Positions 29,184 through 39,379 of a stretch of DNA of 64,000 bases are shown in pieces. Made by a program: the position numbers and the translations under genes. This stretch comes from an uncultured Fulvivirga sp. (GTDB lineage: Bacteria; Bacteroidota; Bacteroidia; Cytophagales; Cyclobacteriaceae). The stretch's first letter is position 1. Each line of letters starts with the position of its first letter. The stretch is from assembly GCA_947500555.1 (NCBI GenBank), contig CANMSE010000001.1:992001-1056000 (forward strand). The letters run 5' to 3'. Below the pieces are notes generated by a model that worked only from the letters and a program-made list of their open reading frames with translations, had not been told where the DNA came from and did no database searches.

Positions 29184-30035
29184 TTAAAATAGCTCTTCAT
29201 CACTGAATGACACTTCTTCGAAAGTATCAGAATGATCGGCTATGCATGGCAATGTCAAAACAAAAGTGCTGCCAGACCCTTCACTACTATTGAGTTGCAG
29301 TGTACCACCTAATAACTCAGTGTATTCTTTGACTATTGATAATCCCAGTCCTGTTCCTTGATGTGATTTCGTTACCCCCTCATCCAATTGTTTAAAACGA
29401 CTAAAGATTAGTTTTTGATCTTTTTCAGAAATTCCATCGCCCTGATCAACAATTGTAAATACAATGTATTCGTCATCTATTTGCAAATTGATTTTGATGG
29501 AAGCACCTTGAGGTGAAAACTCTATAGCATTACCAACCAAATTCAATATTATAGCCCTTAGCAGATTTGGATCCGTAAGAAAATAAAACTCACCGTCTAT
29601 TTCTTGAACTTTCTGAATAGTAAGAGTCTTACGTTTACTCTTAAAATGTAAGTCCTGAATAATCTCATGGAGCATCCCTATCACCTCTATTTTACCAGCC
29701 TTGATTTCCACTGAACCAGCTTCAATAGCTGCGGCAGCAAATATATTTTTCATTTTATAATCAAGCTCAAATGCTTGTTCAAATACTAAGTTGGCCTGCT
29801 TGTGTACTAATTCAGGATTACTATAGACCATACGCTTGATGTTATTTGTCAATCCAAGAATGCTGGTTAGAGGATTATTAATTTCATTGAGAATATTGCT
29901 TAGAAAACTTGAACGTTGACTTTCTGCTACTAAAAGCTTAGAACTCAGTTTTTCAAGTTGATGAGTAGACTGCTCTACTTTCTTCTCCAATTCATTAATT
30001 CTTTCTTGAAGTTTGGTGTTGCTATTATCGGTCAT
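29184..30035 (-). CDS. Histidine kinase-like protein with Asn in place of the H-box His
   Basis: SFLSNILNEINNPLTSILGL; intact HATPase boxes NLVGNAIEFS, DQGDGIS, GTGLGLSIVKEY. Confidence 0.8.
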   Translation of the reverse strand: MTDNSNTKLQERINELEKKVEQSTHQLEKLSSKLLVAESQRSSFLSNILNEINNPLTSILGLTNNIKRMVYSNPELVHKQANLVFEQAFELDYKMKNIFAAAAIEAGSVEIKAGKIEVIGMLHEIIQDLHFKSKRKTLTIQKVQEIDGEFYFLTDPNLLRAIILNLVGNAIEFSPQGASIKINLQIDDEYIVFTIVDQGDGISEKDQKLIFSRFKQLDEGVTKSHQGTGLGLSIVKEYTELLGGTLQLNSSEGSGSTFVLTLPCIADHSDTFEEVSFSDEELF

Positions 30036-30038
30036 ATG

Positions 30039-30890
30039 TTATAAGGTTTTTTGAAAAGTGGCAGGCATCAATTGCTTAAGTGGCAAATTCATTTCAAACA
30101 ATGATTCTGAATGTCCAATGAACAGGTATCCACCTGGGCGTAAATACTTAATTAGCTTTTGGACTACATTTTTTTGAGTTTCTTTGTCAAAATAAATCAA
30201 GACGTTTCTGCAAAAAATAATATCCTGAAGGGTGTCTAACCTGTAGTCAGTACCCATTAAGTTCAGCTGCTTATAGGTGACCTTTCTCCTTAATTCAGGA
30301 ATAATTTTCACTAAAGCACTTTTAGGATCCTTACTTCTCAATAAGTATTTTTTTCGAAAGTTTTGTGGGATATCTTTTATTCGATCCTCACCATATATCC
30401 CGCTTGCCGCTTTCTTTAAAACTTCTGTTGAAATATCGGTAGCTAAAATTTCATAATTCAAGGGGCCTGTTGTCTCTATGGCCTCTTGCAAAAACATGGC
30501 AGTAGTATAGGGCTCTTCTCCTGTAGAACACGCAGAACTCCAAATTCTTAATGGTCGCTGACTTTTTGAGTTCAAGAACTCGGGTACAATGACGCTATTT
30601 AGAAAATCAAAGTGACGAGGTTCTCTCAAAAAATCAGTTTTATTAGTAGTAACAGCATCTGTCATAAAAACCAACTCCTGTTCTAAACCCTCCTTACTGA
30701 ACAAAAAGGTGCAATAAGTTTTAAAGTCTGGTATTTGCAAGACCCGAAGCCTTTTTTGAAGACGTGACTCTAGCAATAATTTTTTTTCAGGAGGCATTTT
30801 TATGCCAAGTCGATCATAGATGAAGCGACTTAATTTTTGGAAATCGCTATTCCCCAATTTTGAACTAACCACACTCATACTATTATTCAT
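30039..30890 (-). CDS. cheR: Chemotaxis protein methyltransferase CheR
   Basis: FLREPRHFDFL, RIWSSACSTGEEPYTTAMFL, IIFCRNVLIYF. Confidence 0.92.
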   Translation of the reverse strand: MNNSMSVVSSKLGNSDFQKLSRFIYDRLGIKMPPEKKLLLESRLQKRLRVLQIPDFKTYCTFLFSKEGLEQELVFMTDAVTTNKTDFLREPRHFDFLNSVIVPEFLNSKSQRPLRIWSSACSTGEEPYTTAMFLQEAIETTGPLNYEILATDISTEVLKKAASGIYGEDRIKDIPQNFRKKYLLRSKDPKSALVKIIPELRRKVTYKQLNLMGTDYRLDTLQDIIFCRNVLIYFDKETQKNVVQKLIKYLRPGGYLFIGHSESLFEMNLPLKQLMPATFQKTL

Positions 30891-31013
30891 TCCAGCATTT
30901 TTTCAATTTGTTGATTTAATGATGAGAACAATGCGCTCTATTGTTAATTCAGAGTGCCGGCTGAAGCAAAAATTTCAGCACAACACTCCAAATTATCTTT
31001 ATAGCAGATTCTT

Positions 31014-33008
31014 TTAAAACTTCTCAAAATCAGCATCCGAACCATTCTCGGTTAGATACAATTCTACTCCCCCTTGACCATTACTGCTGTTACCATTGGT
31101 TTCCACCACATTGGAGGCAGAGTGTTGCCGTATGTCCCGAGTAATTTTGGCTGATTTTGCAGTGGAAGTATAGGCAGTGCCTAAGTCGAAAAAGCCTATT
31201 GTGTCCCTTAAGTGGTTAGATTGGTTAGACAACTCTTCCGAGCTGGCTGCCATTTCTTCTGAAGAAGCTGCATTTTGCTGAGTCACTGTATTCAATTGCT
31301 GAATTGCAGTGTTTATCTGTTGTGCACCCGAGCTTTGCTCAATACTTGATGCATTGATCTCCTTCACCAGCTGAGCTGTTTTTTGTATGTTAGGAACCAG
31401 GTCTTCAAATAATTTGCCCGCCTTCTCCGCAACAGACACACTTGACTTTGACAAGGTGTCAATTTCTACCGCTGAAGTCTGACTTCTTTCAGCAAGCTTC
31501 CGCACCTCTGCAGCCACTACGGCAAATCCTTTACCAGCCTCACCTGCACGTGCTGCTTCTACCGCTGCATTGAGTGCCAAAATATTAGTTTGTCGTGCTA
31601 TTTCATTGATAATAGATACTTTATCCGCTATGACTTTCATTGAGTCTACAGTTTCTCCAATAGCTGTTTTCCCTTCTTCCACATCATCAACGGCCTTAGT
31701 GGCCATTTTTTCGGTTTGCTGCGCATTGTCAGAATTTTGCTGAATGTTAGCAGCCATTTGTTCCATAGAAGCTGAAATTTCTTCAGTAGAAGCCGCTTGT
31801 TCATTAGCACCTTGTGAAATCTGTTGAGAAGTTGCTGACATTTGTACACCAGCAGAAGTAATGGTATCAGAACCACTTATCACCTCAGTAACTATGTTAC
31901 TAAGATTATCCACCATGGATTTCATATTACCAAAAAGCCCCACATATTTTCTACTACTATCAAATTTGATGTCTAATTTTCCTTGAGCAACTAATTCTGC
32001 TATTTCAGCCACTTCAGTTGGTTCGCCACCTAACCTGTTCATGACACTTCTGGTGATAAAGACAATGGCTATGACTCCGATAATAAAAGCTACTAAAGTG
32101 CCAATGATTATAACCAGACGTGCTGCATTGGCCGTAGATTGTTGATTTGCCAAACGTGTTTGCAATAACCCTGATTCTACAGAAATTACTTCAGCTAAGT
32201 CCTCTCTGATCTTATCCATGTACTGCTTCCCCTCTTTTTTCTCAAATTCTTTATACAGCTCAGCCATATCAGCCGTTTCAGATTCTTTCTTTTGTAGGGA
32301 GATCATTTTTTCGGCATACAGATTTACCCAATTGTTCGCAGCATCCCGTATGCGACTACTTGCTTCAAATTGACTCAAATGTGATTCTAACTGTCTTTTT
32401 CCAGCTATATATGGTTCTAAAAACTCTTCGTTCTCATTCAATAGATACCCTCTAAGACCTGTTTCCATATTGATCATGTCAATAAGAATTTGGTCTTTGC
32501 CAGTTTGAGACATATTAGATTTGTTAAGCAATGCCCTCAAACCGTCCATATTTTTCTTACCTATACCGGATTTTATGATTTCATAAATTTCTTTTTCCAG
32601 CTCTTCTCCCTCTTTAATGCTCCTTCTCAGGCCAATAAATTTTTCAGCTACATTATTTTTCCACTCCTCTGCTAATCTCTCTATATTCTTTAAACGTTGC
32701 ACCTGCTCTGGGTTAATACTCAGCGTTTCTTGTTGTTCGACCATCAGGTCAGCAAAATTTCTAGAGCCGGCTGTGTAAGGATCAAGGTATTCTTCCTCCC
32801 CACTAACTGAAAACCCTCTCATACCAGTTTCCTGATCTATCATATACCCCATCAATTGGTTTGACTTACCTATTACTTTGTAGGTAAACTCTACCCATTT
32901 GGTATTATCCAATAAGCTGTTTACACTTAGATAAACCACTATTCCAATAATGAAGAGCATGACCAGGGTAATGCCATTTCCTAAGATTAATTGTGTTTTA
33001 AATTTCAT
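31014..33008 (-). CDS. Methyl-accepting chemotaxis protein with two CHASE3-like segments
   Basis: Two periplasmic DxETGxRG repeats; HAMP; signalling tip [41 protein letters not shown]. Confidence 0.92.
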   Translation of the reverse strand: MKFKTQLILGNGITLVMLFIIGIVVYLSVNSLLDNTKWVEFTYKVIGKSNQLMGYMIDQETGMRGFSVSGEEEYLDPYTAGSRNFADLMVEQQETLSINPEQVQRLKNIERLAEEWKNNVAEKFIGLRRSIKEGEELEKEIYEIIKSGIGKKNMDGLRALLNKSNMSQTGKDQILIDMINMETGLRGYLLNENEEFLEPYIAGKRQLESHLSQFEASSRIRDAANNWVNLYAEKMISLQKKESETADMAELYKEFEKKEGKQYMDKIREDLAEVISVESGLLQTRLANQQSTANAARLVIIIGTLVAFIIGVIAIVFITRSVMNRLGGEPTEVAEIAELVAQGKLDIKFDSSRKYVGLFGNMKSMVDNLSNIVTEVISGSDTITSAGVQMSATSQQISQGANEQAASTEEISASMEQMAANIQQNSDNAQQTEKMATKAVDDVEEGKTAIGETVDSMKVIADKVSIINEIARQTNILALNAAVEAARAGEAGKGFAVVAAEVRKLAERSQTSAVEIDTLSKSSVSVAEKAGKLFEDLVPNIQKTAQLVKEINASSIEQSSGAQQINTAIQQLNTVTQQNAASSEEMAASSEELSNQSNHLRDTIGFFDLGTAYTSTAKSAKITRDIRQHSASNVVETNGNSSNGQGGVELYLTENGSDADFEKF

Positions 33009-33031
33009 AATGGTATTGTTTATTTTTTCTT

Positions 33032-34276
33032 TTAATAGTTTATTGAAAATCTCATGATGCCCAAAAAGGCATCATCTATTGCGGAGCTGGCTCCGGGATT
33101 AATAATGTATTGGAAGTCAGGCTGAAGGGTGAAATGATTTCCTAATCTAATGGCATAGTTTAACTCCAAAGTGGTGCGACTCCCTTCATCATAAATACTT
33201 CCTTCGGGGATGTCATCATTAATAGAGGAGTTTAGCACTCCTAGAAATAATTCGTCATTGTCTCTAGTGCTAAATAACCCTTTATACACCATGCCTGCCG
33301 CTATAAATCGATCGATCAGATTGTGGTCTCCGGAAGTAACACCAGCTTCAAAAAACACGCCCATACCTTGGTCAGAATTATCATTTTCCTGAATTAGTAA
33401 ATGATCAGCTATAACGTACATGCCCATACCGGCATCGGTAGTTGCCGCACCAGATAAATTAGTCACATCCTGAAATTCACCTGTATGTTTAATGACACCT
33501 AGTTTGTATACCCCTTTCTGAATGCCATTCTTTACATTTTTGTAGTGAATCTCGCCCACCATAAATTGTGAATCATCAAGGTTCCATTTGGCATTGTATC
33601 GGTCATCTTCAAAATCCTCCGAAGCCCCGGCATAAACAGCCGCCTGAAAGGTTAACTTATCTGTATCGTGCTTCAGATATATAGCCGGCATGGTACGTGG
33701 GAAAATGGAAAATGCAAAGCCCGTGTTGGGAGTAATACTTGGATACATTCCAAAGGCCGAATTAATGGAAAGTCCTCCATAACCACTGGTGCCGAAAGAG
33801 GAGTTCATATCATGCTGACCGACCAGAAGACTTGTATTTCCTACCGTGTGACGATACCAAAACTCAAATAGACCAGTACGCTCTGTGGCTTCATTTCTTG
33901 AAATAGGTTGAAAGTCCCCAATAAGATCAGCGGTAGGCGTACCCCCATGAGCATTGGCCGCATTGACAAGGAACTGGCCGCCTTTCCAAAGCCCCGCCTT
34001 TTTTGTGTCAAGACTCAATGTGAGGTGTACGCGGCCCATATAGTCAGACCCTGTTTTTATGCCACCGCTAAAATTTTGCATCATACCTCCCTGCAACACA
34101 GCAGAAAAGGTAAATGGATCACTTGTTGCTTCCGATTCTTTGCTTTCAGCCACAAGTCTCTTTTCCGTTTCTTTTTTTATCGTCCTATCGGCTATCATTT
34201 GGGAGTAGCCCAACTCCGATATGGAGATCAAAAACAATAGGGAAAGTAATTTTGATAATTCTCTATTTTTTTTCAT
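33032..34276 (-). CDS. OprB-like carbohydrate porin
   Basis: Signal peptide; [24 protein letters not shown]-terminal beta-strand ending in aromatic residue. Confidence 0.65.
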   Translation of the reverse strand: MKKNRELSKLLSLLFLISISELGYSQMIADRTIKKETEKRLVAESKESEATSDPFTFSAVLQGGMMQNFSGGIKTGSDYMGRVHLTLSLDTKKAGLWKGGQFLVNAANAHGGTPTADLIGDFQPISRNEATERTGLFEFWYRHTVGNTSLLVGQHDMNSSFGTSGYGGLSINSAFGMYPSITPNTGFAFSIFPRTMPAIYLKHDTDKLTFQAAVYAGASEDFEDDRYNAKWNLDDSQFMVGEIHYKNVKNGIQKGVYKLGVIKHTGEFQDVTNLSGAATTDAGMGMYVIADHLLIQENDNSDQGMGVFFEAGVTSGDHNLIDRFIAAGMVYKGLFSTRDNDELFLGVLNSSINDDIPEGSIYDEGSRTTLELNYAIRLGNHFTLQPDFQYIINPGASSAIDDAFLGIMRFSINY

Positions 34277-34787
34277 TCTTCTTTTTTTTAGCTTCGTTTT
34301 TTTCTGTCTCAGCACTTTCTGCCAGTAACACAACTTCGTCACCTGAAAATACCTTGTCAATATTGAGGAGCATGATGAAGTCTTCGTCATGTTTGTACAT
34401 GCCATCTATAACCTCCGATTTATATTTGTTGCCTAAGCTTGGTGCCGATTCAATCCTACTATCGTCAATCGTTAGCACTTCGCTTACACCATCCACCAAG
34501 GCGCCAATAGTTATATTTTCACCTTCCATTTCTATGTCTAATACTACAATGCAGGTATCTACCGTGTCCTGAACTGAGGTCATCCCAAATTTTATTCGTG
34601 TATCGATGACAGGAAGGACTTTTCCTCGAAGGTTGATCACTCCTCGCATATACTCTGGTGCTTTTGGCACTTTTGTGATTTTTGGCACTTCTACTATTTC
34701 TGAAACCCGATTTACAGTAGATCCGAAAATCTCCTTGTCGAGTTTAAATGTCAGATACGACTGACTATTGATAACTGAGCTTTCCAT
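34263..34787 (-). CDS. cheW: Chemotaxis coupling protein CheW
   Basis: YLTFKLDKEIFGSTVNRVSEIVE...YMRGVINLRGKVLPVIDTRIKFG. Confidence 0.92.
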   Translation of the reverse strand: MESSVINSQSYLTFKLDKEIFGSTVNRVSEIVEVPKITKVPKAPEYMRGVINLRGKVLPVIDTRIKFGMTSVQDTVDTCIVVLDIEMEGENITIGALVDGVSEVLTIDDSRIESAPSLGNKYKSEVIDGMYKHDEDFIMLLNIDKVFSGDEVVLLAESAETEKNEAKKKKNEKK

Positions 34788-36816
34788 GGCTTATATTATT
34801 TGATGATTCATTTATTAATTTTTTAAGAAGTTTATTGATATCGAATACAAGTGCTACTGTACCATCACCAAGTATGGTGGCACCGCTAAATTCCTCTTGT
34901 TCGCTATACATATGCCCAAGCGGCTTAAGTACTACCTGGTGTTCGCCAATGATTTTGTCAACAGAAAGACCTACTTCTTCATTTTGGAATTTCATTTTAA
35001 TGATCTGATTGAATTCGGGAGATTGATTGGCACAACGTAGTGCTTCTCTTAAATGAAATACAGGTATCCTGTCTCCATCGAGTACAAGTTGCTGACTCAC
35101 ATCGGTGAGCAAGGCGGCTGGTATTTCGTAACATTTATCCACCAAATAAAGCGGGATGACATAGGTGTTTTCGCCAATTTCTACAAGTAGACCATCTATG
35201 ATAGATAAGGTCAGTGGCAGGCGTATAGTAAAGGAAGTCCCCTTGCCTTTTTCAGATTCAATAAAAATGTCTCCCTGGAGGTCTTCTATGCCACGTTTGA
35301 CTACATCCATTCCAACACCACGCCCACTAATATCGCTTAAGGCTACTGCCGTGGAGAAACCTGATTTGAATAATAATTGATAGGTCTCCTGTTCTGTTAG
35401 CTCTGTATTTGGTGTTATTATTCCTTTTTCAACAGCTCTTTGCCTTACTTTTTCAAGATCAATCCCGGCACCATCATCTGAGATCTTTATAATCACATTG
35501 GTACCCGAATTATAGGCTTGTATTTTTATTGTACCCTGTGTTTTTTTGCCATGCTCATTTCGAACATCGCTATGCTCTATACCATGGTCGATACAATTTC
35601 TCATCAGGTGCAACAAGGGGTCGCTCAACTTTTCAATGATGGACTTGTCAAGTTCGGTATCAGTACCTTCCGTTACGAGCTCAATTTGTTTGCCGAGATC
35701 TTTGGATAGATCGCGCACCAATCGCTGAAAGCGGATAACAAGTGTATCGATAGGGATCAGGCAGATAGAGAAGGCATTGTCACGAAGTTGGCGCGTAATC
35801 TTTGTTATATTCTCTGTAATGGCAGTCAACTCTGTGACCTCTAGTCCATTTACCAGCATGCTTAGGCTTGCCTGAGAAGTAACCAGTTCACTTATCTGGT
35901 TCATTAGGGCGTCAAGCTTTTCAGAGGATACTCGTATAGAGTTAATGCTGTTTTTACTGTCAGAAGCAACGCTAGTGTTTTGAGGTTTGGAAGAGTTGTT
36001 ACTTTGCTCTTTTTCCTGAATGTTTTGGATAATACCAGAAATGGTCTCAATACCGAAAGGTCTTTGCTTGATGGCTTTTGATTCGAGCTCCAAAATAATT
36101 CCTTCATTTAGTACTGCCCCCTCAATGATCAACTCAATGTGAATATCTGCCGTATCTTCTACGAACATAAAAACGTCTTCTATTTCAGATAACGGTCGAG
36201 GAGTTTCGAGTATGACTTCAAAAGAAATATGGCACTCAGATACTTCCAATGCTTCTAAATCTGGTAGGTCATTTAGTTCTGGCAGAACTAATCCTTTACC
36301 TAACTCCAATAAGTCTTCCAACAAGTACATTGGGTTAGAGCCATTTTTCATAAGATCTTTAAATGGCTTAAACTTTATATAGTAAGTAGAAATGGACTCA
36401 TCCACTTTCACTTTATCCTTCACAACTTCTACCCCTTGGCCGCTGTTATATTTTTTAATTTTATTAAGCAATGAAGCTTGAGATTCAACTAAGGCCTGAT
36501 CCTGGGATTCCTTATCTTCTATCAGCATTTTCAGGTGGTCGACTGATTCAAGTGTTAGCTCAAGAATCTCAGGAGTTGCTTCAAGTGTACCTTCCCTTAG
36601 CGCATCGTAAATGTATTCAAGCTCATGAGTAAAATTATTAACAGTGTCATACCCAAACATCGCACTTGAACCTTTCAGGGTATGCATCACTCTGAAAATC
36701 CTTTCAATAGAATCCGTGTCTGTTAAATCCTTTTCGAAAGTCAACAATACTTCCTCAAGCTCACTTAGTAGCTCGGTGGCTTCTTGTACGAATATTTGCT
36801 GAATGCTGTCCATCAA
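34765..36816 (-). CDS. cheA: Chemotaxis histidine kinase CheA
   Basis: HPt MHTLKGSSAMFG; dimerization; HATPase LMRNCIDHGIE, DDGAGID, SGRGVGMDVV; CheW-like C-terminus. Confidence 0.93.
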   Translation of the reverse strand: MMDSIQQIFVQEATELLSELEEVLLTFEKDLTDTDSIERIFRVMHTLKGSSAMFGYDTVNNFTHELEYIYDALREGTLEATPEILELTLESVDHLKMLIEDKESQDQALVESQASLLNKIKKYNSGQGVEVVKDKVKVDESISTYYIKFKPFKDLMKNGSNPMYLLEDLLELGKGLVLPELNDLPDLEALEVSECHISFEVILETPRPLSEIEDVFMFVEDTADIHIELIIEGAVLNEGIILELESKAIKQRPFGIETISGIIQNIQEKEQSNNSSKPQNTSVASDSKNSINSIRVSSEKLDALMNQISELVTSQASLSMLVNGLEVTELTAITENITKITRQLRDNAFSICLIPIDTLVIRFQRLVRDLSKDLGKQIELVTEGTDTELDKSIIEKLSDPLLHLMRNCIDHGIEHSDVRNEHGKKTQGTIKIQAYNSGTNVIIKISDDGAGIDLEKVRQRAVEKGIITPNTELTEQETYQLLFKSGFSTAVALSDISGRGVGMDVVKRGIEDLQGDIFIESEKGKGTSFTIRLPLTLSIIDGLLVEIGENTYVIPLYLVDKCYEIPAALLTDVSQQLVLDGDRIPVFHLREALRCANQSPEFNQIIKMKFQNEEVGLSVDKIIGEHQVVLKPLGHMYSEQEEFSGATILGDGTVALVFDINKLLKKLINESSNNISHGKLSYQ

Positions 36817-36820
36817 TACC

Positions 36821-37180
36821 CTATCTTAAAACCTTTTTCACCACTGATAAAAGACGGTCTTGAGCAAATGGCTTTACAATCCAGCCTGTAGCCCCTTCTT
36901 TTTTGGCTTCTTCCTTTTTAGCAGTCTGTGATTCAGTAGTTAGTAAAAGCACTGGTAGGCCTACTTTTGAGGCGTCTTTACGAATTTCCTTTAGTAAGCT
37001 AATGCCATCCATGTTAGGCATGTTCAAATCTGTAATTACCAAGTCAACATCAGTATCATTGAGGTGGTCCATGGCCTCTACTCCGTCTGATGATTTATGT
37101 ACTTGATATCCTTCCGCTTCCAGTGTCATTCCGACTAACTCGCGAATACTTTCTGAATCGTCAACAACTAGTACTTTCAT
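36821..37180 (-). CDS. cheY: CheY-like response regulator
   Basis: VLVVDDSESIRELV, DLVITDLNMPNMDG, WIVKPFAQDRLLSVV. Confidence 0.9.
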   Translation of the reverse strand: MKVLVVDDSESIRELVGMTLEAEGYQVHKSSDGVEAMDHLNDTDVDLVITDLNMPNMDGISLLKEIRKDASKVGLPVLLLTTESQTAKKEEAKKEGATGWIVKPFAQDRLLSVVKKVLR

Positions 37181-37497
37181 TATTTCTTAGATTTAATTTG
37201 CAATAGATTTATAATATTTAATCTGGATAGAAGGGCTGTATCCCCCTCGGAAAATGTCAGATTGAATTCTACATCAAGATTCTTGGCTTCTAGGCCATTC
37301 TTCATTGTCAATAACAATTGGATAAAACCGAAATCGATCTTTTCGTATTTACCCAGTTCCACTATCACTTTTGTGGGTGATTTCTTAATTCGCTTTAAAA
37401 TTTCAGATTGGGCCGCGGCTAGATTCCGTGCTTCTACATGGCCGTTAAAGGCAATCTTCAATATATTTTTGCGTAGAGTTGTTTTGAAACATTTCAT
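37180..37497 (-). CDS. STAS-like domain protein
   Basis: Size and secondary-structure pattern; IVELGKYEKIDFGFIQLLLTMKNGLEAK. Confidence 0.6.
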   Translation of the reverse strand: MKCFKTTLRKNILKIAFNGHVEARNLAAAQSEILKRIKKSPTKVIVELGKYEKIDFGFIQLLLTMKNGLEAKNLDVEFNLTFSEGDTALLSRLNIINLLQIKSKK

Positions 37498-37498
37498 C

Positions 37499-38221
37499 TT
37501 AAAAGAGACTTATTTTTTCAGTATCAGAATCCGCATCATAGCCTTGTTCATACTCCATATCCACTTTTAAAAAGGAGTCTAGAATTAAGCGTTCTTGTTC
37601 CATGGTGTAAACACTGGCAATATCTTTTACTTGCTCAACACAGTCTATTGCAAGAGGATTAGAAGGGTGATTATACTTAAGAAGGTGCTCATTATACACT
37701 TCACGAACTTTGTATGATTCTCTAAGAATCTCTATGTTGTATTTGTATAGTAATTTGATTCCACTTATATGCAAAAACAGCATTTTATGATTTTTGGATA
37801 CCTCATTTAAGGAATAATGAATAGCATCTGTAGTGTTTAAGTATATATCTATGGCATCTTGAAATTGCTTGAGGTTTAATCTTATTAATTGACGGTATGC
37901 AACAGTATACTTACTGGACGTTTCACCAAACGAGCAGAGCTCTCTTTCTAATAAATTGGTAGTACTAACTATATGTGCAAGCCGCTGCTGAAGAACATCT
38001 ACATATTGAAGTTCAGAAACTATCTCTGAGAATTGATGATTGGCGGCACTTGATAATATTTGAGAAATATCTAATTCCTGAAGTCGATCTAAAATACTTT
38101 TGGTGGATCGAAAATCTTCACAAGCACACCTTTCAATACTTTCTATAGATTTTGATGCTGCCTTAAAAGCATCCAATATCTTAGGAATAGTTGAGGGCGA
38201 TATGATAATATATTTACCCAT
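37499..38221 (-). CDS. CheZ-like chemotaxis phosphatase candidate
   Basis: All-helical; SELQYVDVLQQRLAHI resembles the CheZ active helix (LQFQDITRQQLEHV-type) with DxxxQ. Confidence 0.55.
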   Translation of the reverse strand: MGKYIIISPSTIPKILDAFKAASKSIESIERCACEDFRSTKSILDRLQELDISQILSSAANHQFSEIVSELQYVDVLQQRLAHIVSTTNLLERELCSFGETSSKYTVAYRQLIRLNLKQFQDAIDIYLNTTDAIHYSLNEVSKNHKMLFLHISGIKLLYKYNIEILRESYKVREVYNEHLLKYNHPSNPLAIDCVEQVKDIASVYTMEQERLILDSFLKVDMEYEQGYDADSDTEKISLF

Positions 38222-39214
38222 TTAAAAGAGATCGACTGATATTTTTTGAAGGAACAGTGTGAATAAAATATCACCTGCTACAGAAATAGTATTTGCAGTT
38301 ACTAATACATCTATTTCCTCATTATGAGAATCAGAGATTTGAATCTCTGTTTTTTCAGCTAGCTTAGTTCTCTCTATTCCATGATGGATTATTTCATAAT
38401 TACCCTCATCATGTTCTTCTATGCTTACATCCAGAAGGCTACCTATAGATTGACCTAAAACATCTTCCTTTCTAAGGCGTAAAAGTTCCGCGGCTGACTT
38501 GTTGCAAAAATCTATTATTCCTTCTTTATTAAAACCTATAAACCCATCTGAACAGCCTTCGAGAATAGCTTCACTTCGTAGCTTCTCTTGCTCGAGTTGC
38601 TGTAGTTGAGATTGTTTCGCAATCACTCCTTGATTAAACAAATGAGCTCCAAACAATTCAGCTACTCTGTTTAGGTGATTTTTGATGGACTTTGATTCGT
38701 TGTATAGAAAGCACATTTCCAAAACTCCATATGCCTGGCCTTTGAACGAAAGTGGCATTATGGCAATCCAAGTTGGACTTGTTTCTCCGAGTCCAGAGGA
38801 AATCTTAACGTAGCCTTCAGGGATATTTCGAATGATTATTTCTTTGTTATCTATAGCAGCTTGTCCAACCTGACCCGCACCAAAATTGATTTCTTTTTTT
38901 TCAGCTCCATTCGCTAATCCATAACCTGATAGTAGGGTTAACATTTGCTGTTCGATATCCGCTTTATACAAGACGGCATGATAGCATTTAACCTGCTTAC
39001 ACAATTCGCTAAGAATCAGACGGCTCATTTTTTCATTGCTTGTATGCTCTAAAAAAAGACGGTTGATTCTTTCATAACCTTTTGATAGATGCTCATGTGT
39101 TAGGTTAAGTTCAAAATTTTGACTATCCCGAGCAGATTCCATGTCGGGCAGCATTAAAGTGCTCGAAGTATTTTCAGTTGTCAATTCTTTAGTCTTAATC
39201 ATCATACTCCTCAA
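38222..39214 (-). CDS. GAF-PAS domain protein
   Basis: GAF (LGETSPTWIAIMPLSFKGQAYGVLEMCF) and PAS (AILEGCSDGFIGFNKEGIIDFCNKSAAELL). Confidence 0.75.
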   Translation of the reverse strand: MRSMMIKTKELTTENTSSTLMLPDMESARDSQNFELNLTHEHLSKGYERINRLFLEHTSNEKMSRLILSELCKQVKCYHAVLYKADIEQQMLTLLSGYGLANGAEKKEINFGAGQVGQAAIDNKEIIIRNIPEGYVKISSGLGETSPTWIAIMPLSFKGQAYGVLEMCFLYNESKSIKNHLNRVAELFGAHLFNQGVIAKQSQLQQLEQEKLRSEAILEGCSDGFIGFNKEGIIDFCNKSAAELLRLRKEDVLGQSIGSLLDVSIEEHDEGNYEIIHHGIERTKLAEKTEIQISDSHNEEIDVLVTANTISVAGDILFTLFLQKISVDLF

Positions 39215-39379
39215 ACTTATATTTTGAGACCTTGTGAGTATTTTTTATTCGATGAGTCTGTGATTTGGAACGGTGGATTATACTATCTGCACAATAAAAA
39301 TGAATGAGGATCTCTGGTATTTTGAAAATGAATGAGGTACTCAGTTGCTAATCCCTTACCTCCAAGTTAGATTAGTAAA

